A stretch of DNA of 64,000 nucleotides, taken from assembly GCA_009377475.1 (NCBI GenBank), contig WHTY01000003.1, positions 46,020 through 110,019 on the forward strand, given 5' to 3'. Every line of letters begins with the position of its first letter. Positions within the stretch are counted from its first letter, which is position 1. Position numbers and translations under genes: made by a program. The notes under the pieces are model-generated. The model ran no database searches. It was not told where the DNA came from and worked only from the letters and a program-made list of their open reading frames with translations. Source of the stretch: Actinophytocola sp. Its GTDB lineage: Bacteria; Actinomycetota; Actinomycetes; Mycobacteriales; Pseudonocardiaceae. Shown here piece after piece: positions 15,207-23,585 of the stretch.

Positions 15207-16682
15207 ATGGCGGATGCTCCCGGTGCGATCCTGGTCGCTGGGCAGTGGCGGCAGGGCCGTGGCCCGGTCATCGAGACGGTCGACCCCGCGACGGGTGAGG
15301 TGATCACGACGCTGCGCGGTGCCCGCGCCGACGACGTCGACCTCGCGGCCGAGCAGGCGGCACGCGCGGCATCGGACGTCGAATGGCGCGACATGCTGCC
15401 GCACCAGCGTGCGCGGCTGCTCGCCACCGCGGCCGACCTCATCGAACGCGACGCCGAGCGCCTCGCGCGGTTGCAGACCCGCGACACCGGCAAGACGCTG
15501 GTCGAGACCCGCGCGCTGGTCGGCAGTGCCGCTGGGACGTTCCGCTTCTACGCCGCCGCGTTGGAGACCGCGTCGTCCGAGCTGACGCCCGCGCGTGGTC
15601 CGCACCTGGCGATGAGCGTGTACGAGCCGATCGGCGTCGTCGGCGCGATCACGCCGTGGAACTCGCCCATCGCGAGCGACGCGCAAAAGGTCGCGCCCGC
15701 GCTCGCGGGTGGCAACGCCGTGCTGCTCAAACCGGCGGAGGTGACGCCGCTGGTCTCGCTCGCACTGGGGGAGTTGCTGCTGGAGGCTGGCTTCCCTGCG
15801 GGACTGATATCGGTGCTACCGGGGGCGGGGCGGGTCGTCGGCGAGGCGATCGTGCGGCACCCGCGTGTCGGCAAGGTGTCGTTCACCGGCGGCACCGACA
15901 CCGGGCGGCTCATCGGCAGGCTCGCCGCCGACAAGGTCATGCCGGTGACGACGGAGCTGGGCGGCAAGTCGCCGACGATCGTGTGCGCCGACGCCGACCT
16001 GGACCACGCGGTCGCCGGGGTGCTGTACGGGATCTTTTCCTCCACCGGGCAGAGCTGCATCGCCGGGTCGCGGATCTTCGTGCACCGTGACGTCAAGGGC
16101 GAGTTCGTGGACCGGCTGGTGCGCGCGGCGACGTCGTTGCGGGTGGGGCCGGGTACCGACGCGGCGACGCAGGTTGGGCCGCTGGCGACGTTCGCGCACC
16201 GCGATCGGGTGGTCGCGCTGGTGGATCGGGCGCGCGAGGAAGGCGCTCGCGTGCTCTGCGGCGGCGAGGTCGCGGACGACCCGGCGCTTGCGCGCGGGGC
16301 GTACTACCTGCCGACGTTGCTGGCCGGGCTGCCCAACGACAGCAAGACCTGCCAGGAGGAGATCTTCGGGCCGGTCGGGGTGCTGCTGCCATTCGACGAC
16401 GTCGACGACTTGGTCGAGCAAGCGAACGACACGGTCTACGGGCTCGCGTGCGGGATCTGGACGCGGGACTACCGCCAGGCGTGGTCACTCGCGCGGCGGA
16501 TCGAGGCGGGCACCGTCTGGGTGAACACGTACAAGCAGTTCAGCATCGCCACGCCGTTCAGCGGGATGAAGGCGAGCGGGATCGGCACGGAGAAGGGGCG
16601 GGACGGCATCCGCGCCTACCAACGGCAGAAGAGTGTGTACTTCGGGCTGAACGACGAGCCGCTGCCCTGGGCGCGGGTCTAA
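15207..16682 (+). CDS. NAD(P)-dependent aldehyde dehydrogenase
   Basis: A 491-residue class I/II-type aldehyde dehydrogenase. Catalytic Cys284 lies in SSTGQSCIAGSR and general-base Glu250 in TTELGGKSP; the cofactor-site motifs TPWNSPIA, KPAEVTPL and FTGGTDTGR are present. ATG 15207 is chosen for the GGAGG ending four bases upstream; ATG 15192 has no such site. Divergent from the Rieske operon and next to its probable MarR regulator, it should oxidise an aldehyde made in the same aromatic-catabolic pathway, for example an aryl or ring-cleavage aldehyde (inference). Confidence 0.92.
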   Translation: MADAPGAILVAGQWRQGRGPVIETVDPATGEVITTLRGARADDVDLAAEQAARAASDVEWRDMLPHQRARLLATAADLIERDAERLARLQTRDTGKTLVETRALVGSAAGTFRFYAAALETASSELTPARGPHLAMSVYEPIGVVGAITPWNSPIASDAQKVAPALAGGNAVLLKPAEVTPLVSLALGELLLEAGFPAGLISVLPGAGRVVGEAIVRHPRVGKVSFTGGTDTGRLIGRLAADKVMPVTTELGGKSPTIVCADADLDHAVAGVLYGIFSSTGQSCIAGSRIFVHRDVKGEFVDRLVRAATSLRVGPGTDAATQVGPLATFAHRDRVVALVDRAREEGARVLCGGEVADDPALARGAYYLPTLLAGLPNDSKTCQEEIFGPVGVLLPFDDVDDLVEQANDTVYGLACGIWTRDYRQAWSLARRIEAGTVWVNTYKQFSIATPFSGMKASGIGTEKGRDGIRAYQRQKSVYFGLNDEPLPWARV

Positions 16683-16705
16683 CTCGTGTCGCCTCGGGCG
16701 CTGCG

Positions 16706-17245
16706 TTACTCCGCGCTCGAGGTCGCGTGCATCTCGGCCAGGTCGAGCGAGTGCTCGAGGCGGCTCAACAGCTTCGCGAGCTGTGTCTGCTCCGACTGCG
16801 TGAGCCCGCTGAGCATGCGCGCCTCGTTGGCGAAGTGCGCCGCGGCGACCTCGTCGATGAGCGCGAGGCCCTTGTCGGTCAGTTCGACGTAGACGACCCT
16901 GCGGTCCACTGGGTCGCGGTCGCGGCGGACAAGGCCCGCCGTCTCCAGCTTGTCGACGCGCTGGGTGATGCCGCCGGTGGAGAGCAGGATGGTGTCCGCG
17001 AGCTGGCCCGCCGTGCAGCGATACGGCGCGCCGAGCCTGCGCAGCGCGGCCAGCAGGCCGAACCCGGCCATGCTCAGGTCGTAGCTGTCGAAGAGCTTGG
17101 TGAGCTGACTCTGGTATCGGTTGAAGGAGCGGTGCAGCCTGCCGAACACGCCCAGCGGCGAGGTGTCGACGTCCGGGCGCTCGCGGCGCCACTGCTCCAG
17201 CATCAGGTCGACCGCGTCCGGCTGTGGCGTCCCGCGTCGTGCCAT
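16706..17245 (-). CDS. MarR-family transcriptional regulator
   Basis: A 179-residue winged-helix regulator. The DNA-binding part spans about residues 60-135, with the recognition helix in LADTILLSTGGITQRVDKLETAGLV and the wing RDRDPVDRRVVYVELTDKG. Such proteins usually repress a divergent or neighbouring operon and release DNA on binding a phenolic ligand. It converges on the aldehyde dehydrogenase gene, with only 23 bp between the stops. Palindromes of the CTTAG/CTAAG type in the cupin-dehydrogenase intergenic region and in its own upstream region suggest that it controls the aromatic operons and itself. Confidence 0.88.
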   Translation of the reverse strand: MARRGTPQPDAVDLMLEQWRRERPDVDTSPLGVFGRLHRSFNRYQSQLTKLFDSYDLSMAGFGLLAALRRLGAPYRCTAGQLADTILLSTGGITQRVDKLETAGLVRRDRDPVDRRVVYVELTDKGLALIDEVAAAHFANEARMLSGLTQSEQTQLAKLLSRLEHSLDLAEMHATSSAE

Positions 17246-17282
17246 GGTGTTCCCCTAGCTTGTTTATGAGTAAGAATGCACT

Positions 17283-17298
17283 CGCTAAGATATTAGCG
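17283..17298. promoter_or_regulatory. Candidate MarR autoregulatory operator
   Basis: CGCTAA-GATA-TTAGCG is a perfect inverted repeat 38 bases upstream of the marR start. It shares the CTAAG/TTAG halves with the palindromes at 15027 and 15170. Confidence 0.5.
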
Positions 17299-17535
17299 TA
17301 GTTCGGGTGGTTGGCGACAGCCTCGTATTGCGGCGGACGTCGTCGCAGTGTGGCCGGTGCCGTGGCCACCCCGAGCGTCCACCACGTGATGCTTCGCCAG
17401 GCATATTGCGCGTTCCGCGCCGGACTTGCTGCTGAATGTCCGTTTCTCGTGACCATTTGCCTGGCGAAGTCGGTCATGGCTGCCCTTCCGGACCGCGCCC
17501 TGCTCGGCCGGTATCTGCCCGGTAGCGTCTGCCGC

Positions 17536-18711
17536 GTGGGGTATGCCTTCACCATGGACGACGTCGCGTTCCTGCGCTCGACGGCGGGAGCCGACGCCGT
17601 CGCCGCCTGCGCCGACCTGGCGCTGACCGACGCGACGCGGCTGCGCGACGTCCGGCGCGCTCGGGAGCTGGTCGGCGAGGACCGCGCCGCCGCCGTGCTG
17701 GAAACCGTGCTGCTGCGGCGCAAGGCGGCGTCCAAGCTGGACGCGGCGGACGACTGGTTGTTCACTGACGACGCGTTGCAGCAGGCGAGTCCCACCGCCG
17801 TCGCCCGGCACCGCGCGCAGCGGCTCGCCGGGCGCGATGTCCACGACGTCACGTGTTCCATCGGCGCGGACCTCGTGCCCATCGCGGCGACGGCGCGACG
17901 GTGCGTGGGCTCCGATCTGGACGAGGTCCGGCTCGCCATGGCCCGGCACAACTGCGAACGCGCGGACGTCGCCCCCGCACTGGTACGCGCGGACGCGTTG
18001 CGGCCGGTGACTCGCGACGCCGTCGTCGTCGCCGACCCCGCTCGCCGTGACGCACGGGGCCGCAGGCGCTGGCGACCGGACGACTTCCAGCCACCGCTCG
18101 ACGCGCTGGCCGACGCGTACCGGGAACGCGATCTCGCGGTGAAATGCGCGCCGGGTCTCGACCGGGACGCCGCGCCGTGGGCGGACGAGTTCGAGGTGGT
18201 GTCGCTCGACGGGCAGGTGCGCGAGGCGTGCCTATGGGCGGGGTCAGTCGCCTCGGCGGGACGTCGAGCGAGCGTGCTCCGCAGCACGGGCGAGGGCTGG
18301 AGCATCACCGACGCCGAGCCGGACGACTGCGACGTCGGCGAGCCGGGGGAGTGGCTGATCGACCCGGACGGCGCGGTCGTGCGGGCAGGGCTGGTGCGCC
18401 ACTATGCGGCGCGGCACGAGCTGTGGCAGCTGGACGAGCGCATCGCGTACCTGACCGGCGACGAGCCACCGCCCGGCGTCCGCGCGTTCCACGTGCGGGA
18501 GTTCGGACCGTACCGGGAGAAGGAGCTGCGGTCGCGGCTGCGGGAACTCGACGTCGGCAGGGTGGAGATCCTGGTGCGCGGCCTCGACGTCGACCCGAAC
18601 GCGCTGCGGCCCCGGTTGAAGCTGCGCGGCTCCGGCGAGCTGAGCGTGGTGCTGACGCGCATCGGCCGGAGTCCGATGGCGTTTCTGTGCGAGGCCAAGC
18701 GGATCCCGTGA
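17536..18711 (+). CDS. THUMP-like domain class I methyltransferase
   Basis: A 391-residue protein starting at GTG 17536 with GYAFTMDDVAFLRS, the usual start of this actinobacterial family; the frame extends 75 codons upstream without protein-like content. The middle has a SAM-binding pattern (DVTCSIGADLVPIA, GSDLDEVRLAMARHN, then VVADPARRDARGR resembling a motif IV DPPxR). The C-terminal part (HVREFGPYREKELRSRLRELDVGRVEILVRG) is the THUMP-like RNA-binding domain. By analogy it may methylate an RNA; no substrate is established from sequence. Convergent with the DUF4873 gene, with 3 bp between stops. Confidence 0.75.
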   Translation: MGYAFTMDDVAFLRSTAGADAVAACADLALTDATRLRDVRRARELVGEDRAAAVLETVLLRRKAASKLDAADDWLFTDDALQQASPTAVARHRAQRLAGRDVHDVTCSIGADLVPIAATARRCVGSDLDEVRLAMARHNCERADVAPALVRADALRPVTRDAVVVADPARRDARGRRRWRPDDFQPPLDALADAYRERDLAVKCAPGLDRDAAPWADEFEVVSLDGQVREACLWAGSVASAGRRASVLRSTGEGWSITDAEPDDCDVGEPGEWLIDPDGAVVRAGLVRHYAARHELWQLDERIAYLTGDEPPPGVRAFHVREFGPYREKELRSRLRELDVGRVEILVRGLDVDPNALRPRLKLRGSGELSVVLTRIGRSPMAFLCEAKRIP

Positions 18712-18714
18712 CGA

Positions 18715-19029
18715 CTACCCGAGCGAGCTCTCGATGTCTTCCAACGTCTCCAGCGGGAACGGCGGCGTGCCGACGCCGGTGACGCGCACGTGCCCCCACG
18801 GGTCGATCTCGCCGAGTCGGGCGGGTGCGGGATCGCCGTCTAACAGCGTCACAGTCACGTCCGAGTGCCCCGACTCCTTGAGCGATCGCACGCGAGCGTC
18901 GGCGTTGACCCGGCCGTACCAGTGGTACTTGCCGTCCAGCGGTTCTCGGTGTCCGGCGAGTACCACGGTCACGGGGATGCGGGTATCGCCGCAGGTCAGG
19001 GTGGCGGGGCCGCGGTAATCCTCGCTCAC
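18715..19029 (-). CDS. DUF4873-domain protein
   Basis: A 104-residue beta-rich protein (EDYRGPATLTCGDTRIPVTVVLAGHREP ... YHWYGRV ... DPWGHVRVTGVGTPPF) matching DUF4873, a domain often fused to the C-terminus of flavin-containing monooxygenases. Here it stands alone. GTG 19029 overlaps the stop of the AurF-like oxygenase gene as GTGA, so the two are translationally coupled. This suggests the domain works with a diiron oxygenase here, but the function is unknown. Confidence 0.75.
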   Translation of the reverse strand: MSEDYRGPATLTCGDTRIPVTVVLAGHREPLDGKYHWYGRVNADARVRSLKESGHSDVTVTLLDGDPAPARLGEIDPWGHVRVTGVGTPPFPLETLEDIESSLG

Positions 19030-19925
19030 GCCAGGAACCCCCAGTGCCGCCACGACGCTTTAGTGAGCCGTCCCATGAGGCCGACGTCGTCGAGGAACGC
19101 GGCCAGCCCCGCCGCGCCGGTCTGACGGGCCTGGCGGAAGTGCGGGTTGGTCATCGCCTGGCGCTTGGCCTCGTGACCGTCGAGTCCGGCACGGACGTAC
19201 ATGTGCCGGTTGGTGAACAGGTCGGCGAACAGCGGCGCGGCGATCGCGGTGAGCACCTGGACGTAACGACGTTCCCACCAGGGCAGCGTGCGGACGTCGC
19301 GGGCGATGGCCTCGCGGGCGAACCGGATGTGGCGGGCTTCCTCGGTGACGTGGATTCGCATGAGGCGCGCGACCAGCGGTTGTAGCTCGGGGTCGGACAT
19401 GACGCGCCGTTGCAGCGCGTCGAAGATCTCCTCGCCGAGCAATGCCCCCGTCCAGACCATTGACCTGCGCATGACGAACGGCAGCACCTTGACGAAGACG
19501 ACGGCGAGGCCTTTCGGCCAGTACGGCCGGGCGCCAACCCGGTCGATGACCTTGCCGAACATCACCATGTGCCGGCACTCGTCACCCATTTCGGTGAGCG
19601 TGTAGTGGGAGTGCGTGCTGGTGGGGTTCTCGTTGATGAGTTCGCGCAGCAGCATGCGGTTGAGGACGTTCTCGAACCAGATCCCGGCGCTGAGGACGTT
19701 GGCGAGCTCCTGGCGGGACAGCTCCCGGCGCTCTTCGTGCGACATCCGCTGCCATATCGGCGTGCCGTACAGCGAGATCACCTCGGCAGGCAGGAACAGC
19801 TTGTCCGGATCGAGCGGCGCGTCCCAGTCCATGTCGACGATCGGGTCGTAGGACCGTTTGACCGAGCCGTCGAGCAGCCGTTTCGCGACCTCGTCGCGCG
19901 GATGGACGCCGAGCTTCTCCGCCAT
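19026..19925 (-). CDS. AurF-family diiron oxygenase
   Basis: A 299-residue all-helical protein. Spacing of acidic and histidine residues matches AurF-like diiron enzymes: Glu85 (WFEN), Glu116 and His119 (DECRH), Glu165/166 (GEEIFDA), then His192-x3-Glu196-x2-His199 in HVTEEARH. Known relatives oxidise aryl amines to nitro compounds or hydroxylate other substrates; relatives in mycobacteria and other actinobacteria are uncharacterised or lipid-linked. ATG 19925 is preceded by AAAGGAG, while an upstream in-frame start at 19973 has none. Coupled to the DUF4873 gene and divergent from a TetR regulator, which is probably its repressor. Confidence 0.82.
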   Translation of the reverse strand: MAEKLGVHPRDEVAKRLLDGSVKRSYDPIVDMDWDAPLDPDKLFLPAEVISLYGTPIWQRMSHEERRELSRQELANVLSAGIWFENVLNRMLLRELINENPTSTHSHYTLTEMGDECRHMVMFGKVIDRVGARPYWPKGLAVVFVKVLPFVMRRSMVWTGALLGEEIFDALQRRVMSDPELQPLVARLMRIHVTEEARHIRFAREAIARDVRTLPWWERRYVQVLTAIAAPLFADLFTNRHMYVRAGLDGHEAKRQAMTNPHFRQARQTGAAGLAAFLDDVGLMGRLTKASWRHWGFLA

Positions 19926-19965
19926 GTCCGAGCTCCTTTGCTCCCACCGTAGGTATCTATTACTA

Positions 19966-20002
19966 CGTGTCACACATACATTAAGTGAGACGTCGTGTCA
20001 CA
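19966..20002. promoter_or_regulatory. Repeated CGTGTCACA motifs between the diiron oxygenase and TetR genes
   Basis: CGTGTCACA occurs at 19966-19974 and again at 19994-20002, 28 bp apart, in the 106-bp divergent region. GTGAGAC and TATTACTACG flank it. This is a plausible binding region for the adjacent TetR protein, inferred from position. Confidence 0.4.
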
Positions 20003-20031
20003 GGCAAGTCCATGGCGGTATCGTGCTCGGT

Positions 20032-20751
20032 GTGTCGGACGTGACCGAACGCGGCGCCGACGGCCGCACCAGCAGGTGGGACGAGCACAAAGCGCAGCGC
20101 AGGCTGGATGTGCTCGACGCCGCGATCGACGCGATCGAGCGGCATGGCATCGAGGTGACGGTCAAGCAGATCGCCGATGAGCTGGGGCTGCCGAGGCCGG
20201 TGGTGTACCGGCACTTCCACGGGCGCAGCGACCTGGACGAACAGATCAGGGCACGCATCATCGAGCAACTGCTGGCCGAACTCGAGCCCGCGCTGCGTCC
20301 CGATGGCACGGTCGCCGACGCCGTCCGGCACGCCGTGGGCACCTACCTGGCCTGGGTGGACCAGCATCCACGGCTGCACCACTTCCTTGGCGCCGGACGT
20401 CACCACGAGCGCGTTACTGGCTCGCCGGTCGTCAGCGGCGCGCGGAACGCCATCGCGGCGCAGCTCGCGGCGCTGTTCACGACGGCGCTCGCGCATTTCG
20501 GGAAAGACACCTCGTTCGCGAGGCCGATGGCGTACGGGGTGATCGGCCTGGTCGACGGGGTGGTCAACGCGTGGCGCAGCGATCCTGACTCCGTCGTCGC
20601 TCCTGCCGAGGTCGTCGGCAGGCTGAGCGACTCGATCCTCGCGCTGATCGAGAGCAACGCCCGCGCGCTCGGGGTTGCGATTGACGCTGACACGCCGGTC
20701 CAGGAGCTGCTGCGCGAGTCGGAGGCGCAGCCCGGCGGTCTTGACCCGTAG
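20032..20751 (+). CDS. TetR-family transcriptional regulator
   Basis: A 239-residue regulator. The N-terminal helix-turn-helix is at about residues 20-70 (LDVLDAAIDAIERHGIEVTVKQIADELGLPRPVVYRHFHGRSDLDEQI) and the C-terminal part is a helical ligand domain. GTG 20032 gives the normal length; the open frame reaches far upstream across the divergent promoter region. It is divergent from the diiron oxygenase gene and likely represses it. The next gene, of different base composition, starts 9 bp after its stop, which looks like a junction and not an operon. Confidence 0.88.
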   Translation: MSDVTERGADGRTSRWDEHKAQRRLDVLDAAIDAIERHGIEVTVKQIADELGLPRPVVYRHFHGRSDLDEQIRARIIEQLLAELEPALRPDGTVADAVRHAVGTYLAWVDQHPRLHHFLGAGRHHERVTGSPVVSGARNAIAAQLAALFTTALAHFGKDTSFARPMAYGVIGLVDGVVNAWRSDPDSVVAPAEVVGRLSDSILALIESNARALGVAIDADTPVQELLRESEAQPGGLDP

Positions 20752-20760
20752 AGTGGACCC

Positions 20761-21867
20761 GTGCCTGGGAAGCGACTTGACCGGATCGAGGTAGAGGGCT
20801 TCACCTCGATCCAATCGGCCACGGTTGAGCTCAGTTCGTTGAATGTGCTTGTTGGCGCCAATGGTGCGGGAAAAAGCAACTTCGTACAGGCATTAGGACT
20901 GCTCGGTCGAATTGTTGACGGCGACCTCGGCTTCTTTGTGGGTATGAGCGGCGGGGCCTCGTCGTTATTGAACGCGGGGGGATCGACCCAGATCACCGTT
21001 TCCCTGGCCGCGCCGCCTAATAGTTACCAAGCGGCTCTCCGGGCAGGTTCCCGCGATGAGCTGATTTTTGCTGAGGAATCAATCAGCTACCACGGGCCGG
21101 ATCATTCAACTCCGTGGACCAGTTCCATTGGTCGCGGGCATAGGGAGACTCGGCTCCATGACGTCGTCGCGGAGCGTGGCGATCCATCCCCTGCTTCTCA
21201 CGTTGTTGAGCTACTAAAAGGCTGTCGCGTCTTCCATTTCCACGACACGAGTGCGGACGCGCCCGTCAAGCAGATGGTGTCCACAGCGGACAACATCGCA
21301 CTCCGTCAGGACGCGGGCAACCTCGCAGCTGTACTGCTCAACTTGCAGGCCAACGATCCGGCAGCGTATCGGCGGATCGTGGGCGCCATCCGTCAAGTGG
21401 CTCCCTTTTTCCGAGACTTCGTCTTGCAACCCGAAGCCGGAGACCACATCAGGCTTCGGTGGCGACAGGTTGACTCGGATGCCGTGTTCTCCGCTAATCA
21501 GATGTCGGATGGCACGCTGCGTTTCGTGTGTTTGGTGACACTGTTGCTCAGCCCGACATTGCCCGCTCTGGTGGTGCTCGATGAACCGGAGTTGGGGCTC
21601 CACCCGTACGCGATCGTGCAACTCGCCGGGCTGCTGCACCAAGCGTCGACTCGAAGCCAAGTGCTGATCGCCACGCAGTCGGTGACGTTGATGAACCAGT
21701 TCGCTATCGAGAACCTGATCGTCGTTGAGCGAAAGGGTGGGGCATCGACTTTCGAGCGGCCGGATCCAGCGCACCTCCAGGCATGGCTCGACGAGTACTC
21801 ACTGGGCGAACTGTGGGAAAAGAATCTTCTTGGCGGTCGTCCTGGCAGCGCGGAAACCGATGGCTGA
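20761..21867 (+). CDS. AAA (AAA_21/OLD-like) ATPase of a putative defence pair
   Basis: A 368-residue SMC/RecF-like ATPase with an ABC-type head. Walker A is GANGAGKSN at residues 32-40, after RIEVEGFTSIQSATVELSSLNVLVG. The signature-like loop is SDGTLR (249-254), Walker B with catalytic glutamate is VVLDEPELGLHP (271-282), and a TQS switch is at 305-307. There is no fused TOPRIM; the next gene, overlapping by 8 bp, supplies a DUF4276 protein. This two-gene layout resembles RloA/RloB and PARIS AriA/AriB, where an ATPase cage controls a nuclease-like partner. Base composition and codon use are visibly lower in GC than the flanking genes, which suggests transfer. A defence role is inferred. Confidence 0.78.
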   Translation: MPGKRLDRIEVEGFTSIQSATVELSSLNVLVGANGAGKSNFVQALGLLGRIVDGDLGFFVGMSGGASSLLNAGGSTQITVSLAAPPNSYQAALRAGSRDELIFAEESISYHGPDHSTPWTSSIGRGHRETRLHDVVAERGDPSPASHVVELLKGCRVFHFHDTSADAPVKQMVSTADNIALRQDAGNLAAVLLNLQANDPAAYRRIVGAIRQVAPFFRDFVLQPEAGDHIRLRWRQVDSDAVFSANQMSDGTLRFVCLVTLLLSPTLPALVVLDEPELGLHPYAIVQLAGLLHQASTRSQVLIATQSVTLMNQFAIENLIVVERKGGASTFERPDPAHLQAWLDEYSLGELWEKNLLGGRPGSAETDG

Positions 21868-22525
21868 CCGTCGCGGGCGGCTGCACATCCTTGTGGAAGG
21901 ACAGACCGAGGAAACGCTCGTTCGCGACGTCTTCGAGCCGCATCTCGCTGCTCACGGTTGGTTTGTCACTCACTCGATCGTCAAGACCAAACGGCCTGCG
22001 GGAGCGTCGGCGCACAAAGGTGGCGTGACGGGATGGCGGCAACTCGAGCGCGAAATCCGGTTGCTGCTGCGCGACTCCAGCATCGGTGTACTCACCACGA
22101 TGTTCGATTACTACGGGTTTCCGCTTGAGGCACCAGGAATGCGGGACCGCCCCGGTACGGCGCCCGTTGATTGCGTGAGGCACGTCGAGCGAGCGCTGCG
22201 TCAGCGTTTCGCTGATCGACGTCTCGTGCCGCACCTGGTACTGCACGAAACAGAGGCGTGGGTCTACGCCGCGTGCACCGAACTTGGTGAGGTGCTTGGT
22301 GACAAAGCGGTCACCAGGCTGATGCAGAAGGATGTCGCAGCGTCTGGCGGCCCTGAGCTGGTCAATGACGGGCCGAACACCGCGCCGTCGAAGCGGCTTG
22401 AGCGTCACAGTCCCGGATATGTGAAGACCATCGACGGTCCCTTGGCGATCGCTGAACTGGGACTGGATGAGCTTCGCGCCCAGTGTCCGCATTTGGAGGA
22501 GTGGCTGCGCGGCTTGGAGTCGTAG
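21860..22525 (+). CDS. DUF4276 TOPRIM-like effector of the ATPase pair
   Basis: A 221-residue protein matching DUF4276: LHILVEGQTEETLVRDVFEPHL at the N-terminus, GGV at about 54-56, VLTTMFDYYGFP (about 78-88) and a later HETEAWV (129-135). Glu13 in VEGQTE and the acidic DYY segment recall the TOPRIM fold of OLD-family nucleases and of the PARIS effector AriB (DUF4435). It would be the toxic nuclease-like arm held by the upstream ATPase (inference). ATG 21860 overlaps the ATPase gene end by 8 bp. Its codon use shares the lower-GC character of the partner. Convergent with cydB, separated by a long hairpin. Confidence 0.78.
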   Translation: MADRRGRLHILVEGQTEETLVRDVFEPHLAAHGWFVTHSIVKTKRPAGASAHKGGVTGWRQLEREIRLLLRDSSIGVLTTMFDYYGFPLEAPGMRDRPGTAPVDCVRHVERALRQRFADRRLVPHLVLHETEAWVYAACTELGEVLGDKAVTRLMQKDVAASGGPELVNDGPNTAPSKRLERHSPGYVKTIDGPLAIAELGLDELRAQCPHLEEWLRGLES

Positions 22526-22535
22526 CGCGCCGGAA

Positions 22536-22598
22536 CCCTGCCGGTATGTCCACATCGACGTCCGATTCGATCGGATCGGGGTGGGCATATCGGCAGGG
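22536..22598. terminator. Long imperfect hairpin between the DUF4276 gene and cydB
   Basis: CCCTGCCGGTATGTCCAC at the left pairs with GTGGGCATATCGGCAGGG at the right, with further pairing inward (about 24 of 29 positions by eye). It lies between two convergent genes and can work in both directions. There is no long T run. Confidence 0.6.
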
Positions 22599-22607
22599 AG
22601 TTCGAGA

Positions 22608-23585
22608 TCAACTCCTTGCACGCTCAACCGGTGCTCGCAACACCCGGATCATGAACACGTAGCTCGGGATCACCAGCAGCAGTCCGACGGTCAGCACGCC
22701 AACGATCAGCCCCGCGGTGGTCGATGGCGCGGGGGACAACGCCGTCACGCCGGGCAGCGCCCACGGATACAGCGCCACCGCCCAGCCCGTCAGCAGCGCG
22801 GCCGGTGCACCCGCAGCCGCCACCCGCGCGAGCACGAACTGCCCGCGCCGCATCAGTTCCAGCGCAAGCGCACCACTGACGACGCTCACGGTCACCGCAA
22901 GCCACGGCAGTTGGTTGCGGAACGCCTCGGGCAGCAACGGCAGTGCCAGCAGTGCCAACGCGCCGGCGACCGCACCGCTCGCCAACGCCCGCACGCGCAG
23001 CCGCGCCACGAGTCCAGGCTCGGCGCGGGCGGCGTCCGTGGTCAGATACACCGCCGCGATGAACGCGCACGCCGCGACCGCCAGCAGCCCGGCGACCAGC
23101 GGCAACGGCTCCAGGAACGGCGCGAGGAACCCCGCCGAACCGTCGGCGCGCAGCGTGCCGCTGGTGATGCCGCCCGCCGCCGCGCCGAACGCGAACGGCG
23201 TGATCAACGACGACACCGCGAACACCCGGCCCCACAATGCCGTCCCGCGCACCGGCGGCCCACCGTGCGGCGCGCCGTACTGCCGGAACGCGAACGCCGC
23301 CCCACGCAGCACGATGCCGAGCAGCGCGATCGACAATGGCCCGGTCAGCGACCGCGACAACGCCGCGAACGCTCCGGGGAACCCGGAGAACAACGCGATC
23401 AGTACGAAGATCAGCCACACATGGTTGGCCTCCCACACCGGCCCCATCGCGCGGACGACGAGGTCGCGCTGCCGCCGGTCGCGCGTCAGGTCCCACACTC
23501 CCGCGCCGAAATCCGCTCCGCCCAGCACGGTGTAGGCGGTCAGCCCGGCCAGGACCAGCAGCGCCAAAACGTCCGATGTGGTCAT
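22608..23585 (-). CDS. cydB: Cytochrome bd-type oxidase subunit II
   Basis: A 325-residue polytopic membrane protein; TAYTVLGGADFGAGVWDL and GPVWEANHVWLIF are the standard N-terminal signature of CydB, with about eight hydrophobic segments. It pairs with CydA as the structural subunit of the quinol:O2 oxidoreductase in the cytoplasmic membrane. ATG 23585 overlaps the cydA stop (ATGA). No cydC or cydD assembly transporter follows; the next feature is a hairpin and the convergent DUF4276 gene. Confidence 0.95.
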   Translation of the reverse strand: MTTSDVLALLVLAGLTAYTVLGGADFGAGVWDLTRDRRQRDLVVRAMGPVWEANHVWLIFVLIALFSGFPGAFAALSRSLTGPLSIALLGIVLRGAAFAFRQYGAPHGGPPVRGTALWGRVFAVSSLITPFAFGAAAGGITSGTLRADGSAGFLAPFLEPLPLVAGLLAVAACAFIAAVYLTTDAARAEPGLVARLRVRALASGAVAGALALLALPLLPEAFRNQLPWLAVTVSVVSGALALELMRRGQFVLARVAAAGAPAALLTGWAVALYPWALPGVTALSPAPSTTAGLIVGVLTVGLLLVIPSYVFMIRVLRAPVERARS

